DNA of 64,000 nucleotides from Shimia sp. GTDB taxonomy: Bacteria; Pseudomonadota; Alphaproteobacteria; Rhodobacterales; Rhodobacteraceae. Location: the NCBI GenBank assembly GCA_024224295.1, contig JAAENN010000140.1:1-64000 (forward strand). The letters run 5' to 3'. The translations under genes were made by a program, and so were the position numbers. Positions 63,950 to 64,000 of the stretch are shown here, in pieces. Positions within the stretch are counted from its first letter, which is position 1. Each line of letters begins with the position of its first letter. A model generated the notes under the pieces. The model ran no database searches, was not told where the DNA came from, and saw nothing but the letters and a program-made list of their open reading frames with translations.

Positions 63950-64000
63950 AGCGGACGGCGGTATATCTGGCGCTGGTTGCAACTTTTGGCACGGGCGCTT
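63946..64000 (+). CDS. Start of a secreted protein, cut by the window end
   Basis: A GTG at 63946 overlaps the tyrA stop and opens a frame encoding [18 protein letters not shown], which looks like the beginning of a signal peptide. The rest lies outside the window, so the family is unknown. Confidence 0.5.
   Translation, partial: MKRTAVYLALVATFGTGA

Noticed and set aside
1..64000. CRISPR arrays, insertion sequences, prophage genes or tRNAs
   Set aside because: No regularly spaced repeats, transposase or integrase motifs, or tRNA T-loop signatures were found by reading intergenic regions.

Overview
The window is a dense, GC-rich chromosomal segment of an alphaproteobacterium, most likely a marine member of the Roseobacter group (Rhodobacteraceae). 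Evidence: a separate F0 operon encoding both b and b' subunits, ccoNOQP-ccoGHIS next to hemN and fnrL, a membrane-anchored cytochrome c, a Hint-domain protein, a DUF1013/TrcR cell-cycle protein, and the recR-ybaB-dnaX and hemF/hemC/hemE neighbourhoods. There is no prophage, insertion sequence, CRISPR array or tRNA. I worked from the sequence alone; family assignments rest on motifs and remembered family features, not on searches.

Layout. 1-2590: F0 ATP synthase genes (atpI, atpB, atpE, atpX, atpF) ending at a strong terminator. 2660-5490: a lipoprotein, a secreted RNase T2 coupled to a secreted ankyrin protein, and TrcR. 5530-8410: recR, ybaB and dnaX on the minus strand. 8570-14440: a dual-specificity-type phosphatase, membrane cytochrome c, pheA, an SRPBCC protein, nudC and a cyclic-nucleotide phosphodiesterase. 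14465-14612: the SRP RNA gene with its promoter and T-run. 14836-20995: the yejABEF peptide importer with a coupled GNAT acetyltransferase. 21042-33463: the microaerobic respiration block (hemN, fnrL, a universal stress protein, ccoNOQP, an AraC regulator, ccoGHIS), with four TTGA-N6-TCAA FnrL boxes. 33544-41188: a SPOR-tailed D,D-carboxypeptidase, a HAD hydrolase, clpS, an rRNA methyltransferase, a degenerate SDR, hemF, hemC and hemE. 41267-47576: a branched-chain acyl-CoA beta-oxidation cluster (racemase, SDR, acyl-CoA dehydrogenase, two MaoC hydratases, SCP-x thiolase) divergent from a LysR regulator. 47580-51639: a periplasmic pterin-type sensor protein, a hybrid histidine kinase and a divergent LuxR-type response regulator. 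51827-56188: an LpxR-like deacylase, a Hint protein, a VOC protein divergent from a tandem-HxlR regulator, and unknown secreted genes. 56267-57083: rpsD. 57107-60842: an aminotransferase / ectoine-hydrolase-like / deacetylase operon. 61263-64000: an unknown small protein, hisC, tyrA and the start of a secreted protein.

How the genes work together. Oxygen limitation sensed by FnrL would switch on cbb3 oxidase, its assembly factors, the stress protein and anaerobic haem synthesis (HemN), while HemF serves aerobic cells and HemC/HemE supply both routes. The membrane cytochrome c is a plausible electron donor to the oxidase, and the F0 genes use the resulting proton gradient.

The best candidates for something new are: (1) a pterin-responsive phosphorelay built from a cysteine-free, molybdopterin-fold periplasmic protein plus a hybrid kinase and LuxR regulator; (2) a three-gene operon that could degrade ectoine using an ArgE-type deacetylase; (3) an SDR that has lost its catalytic lysine; (4) a tandem HxlR regulator with a palindromic operator over its own start; and (5) a secreted RNase T2 with a coupled ankyrin partner.
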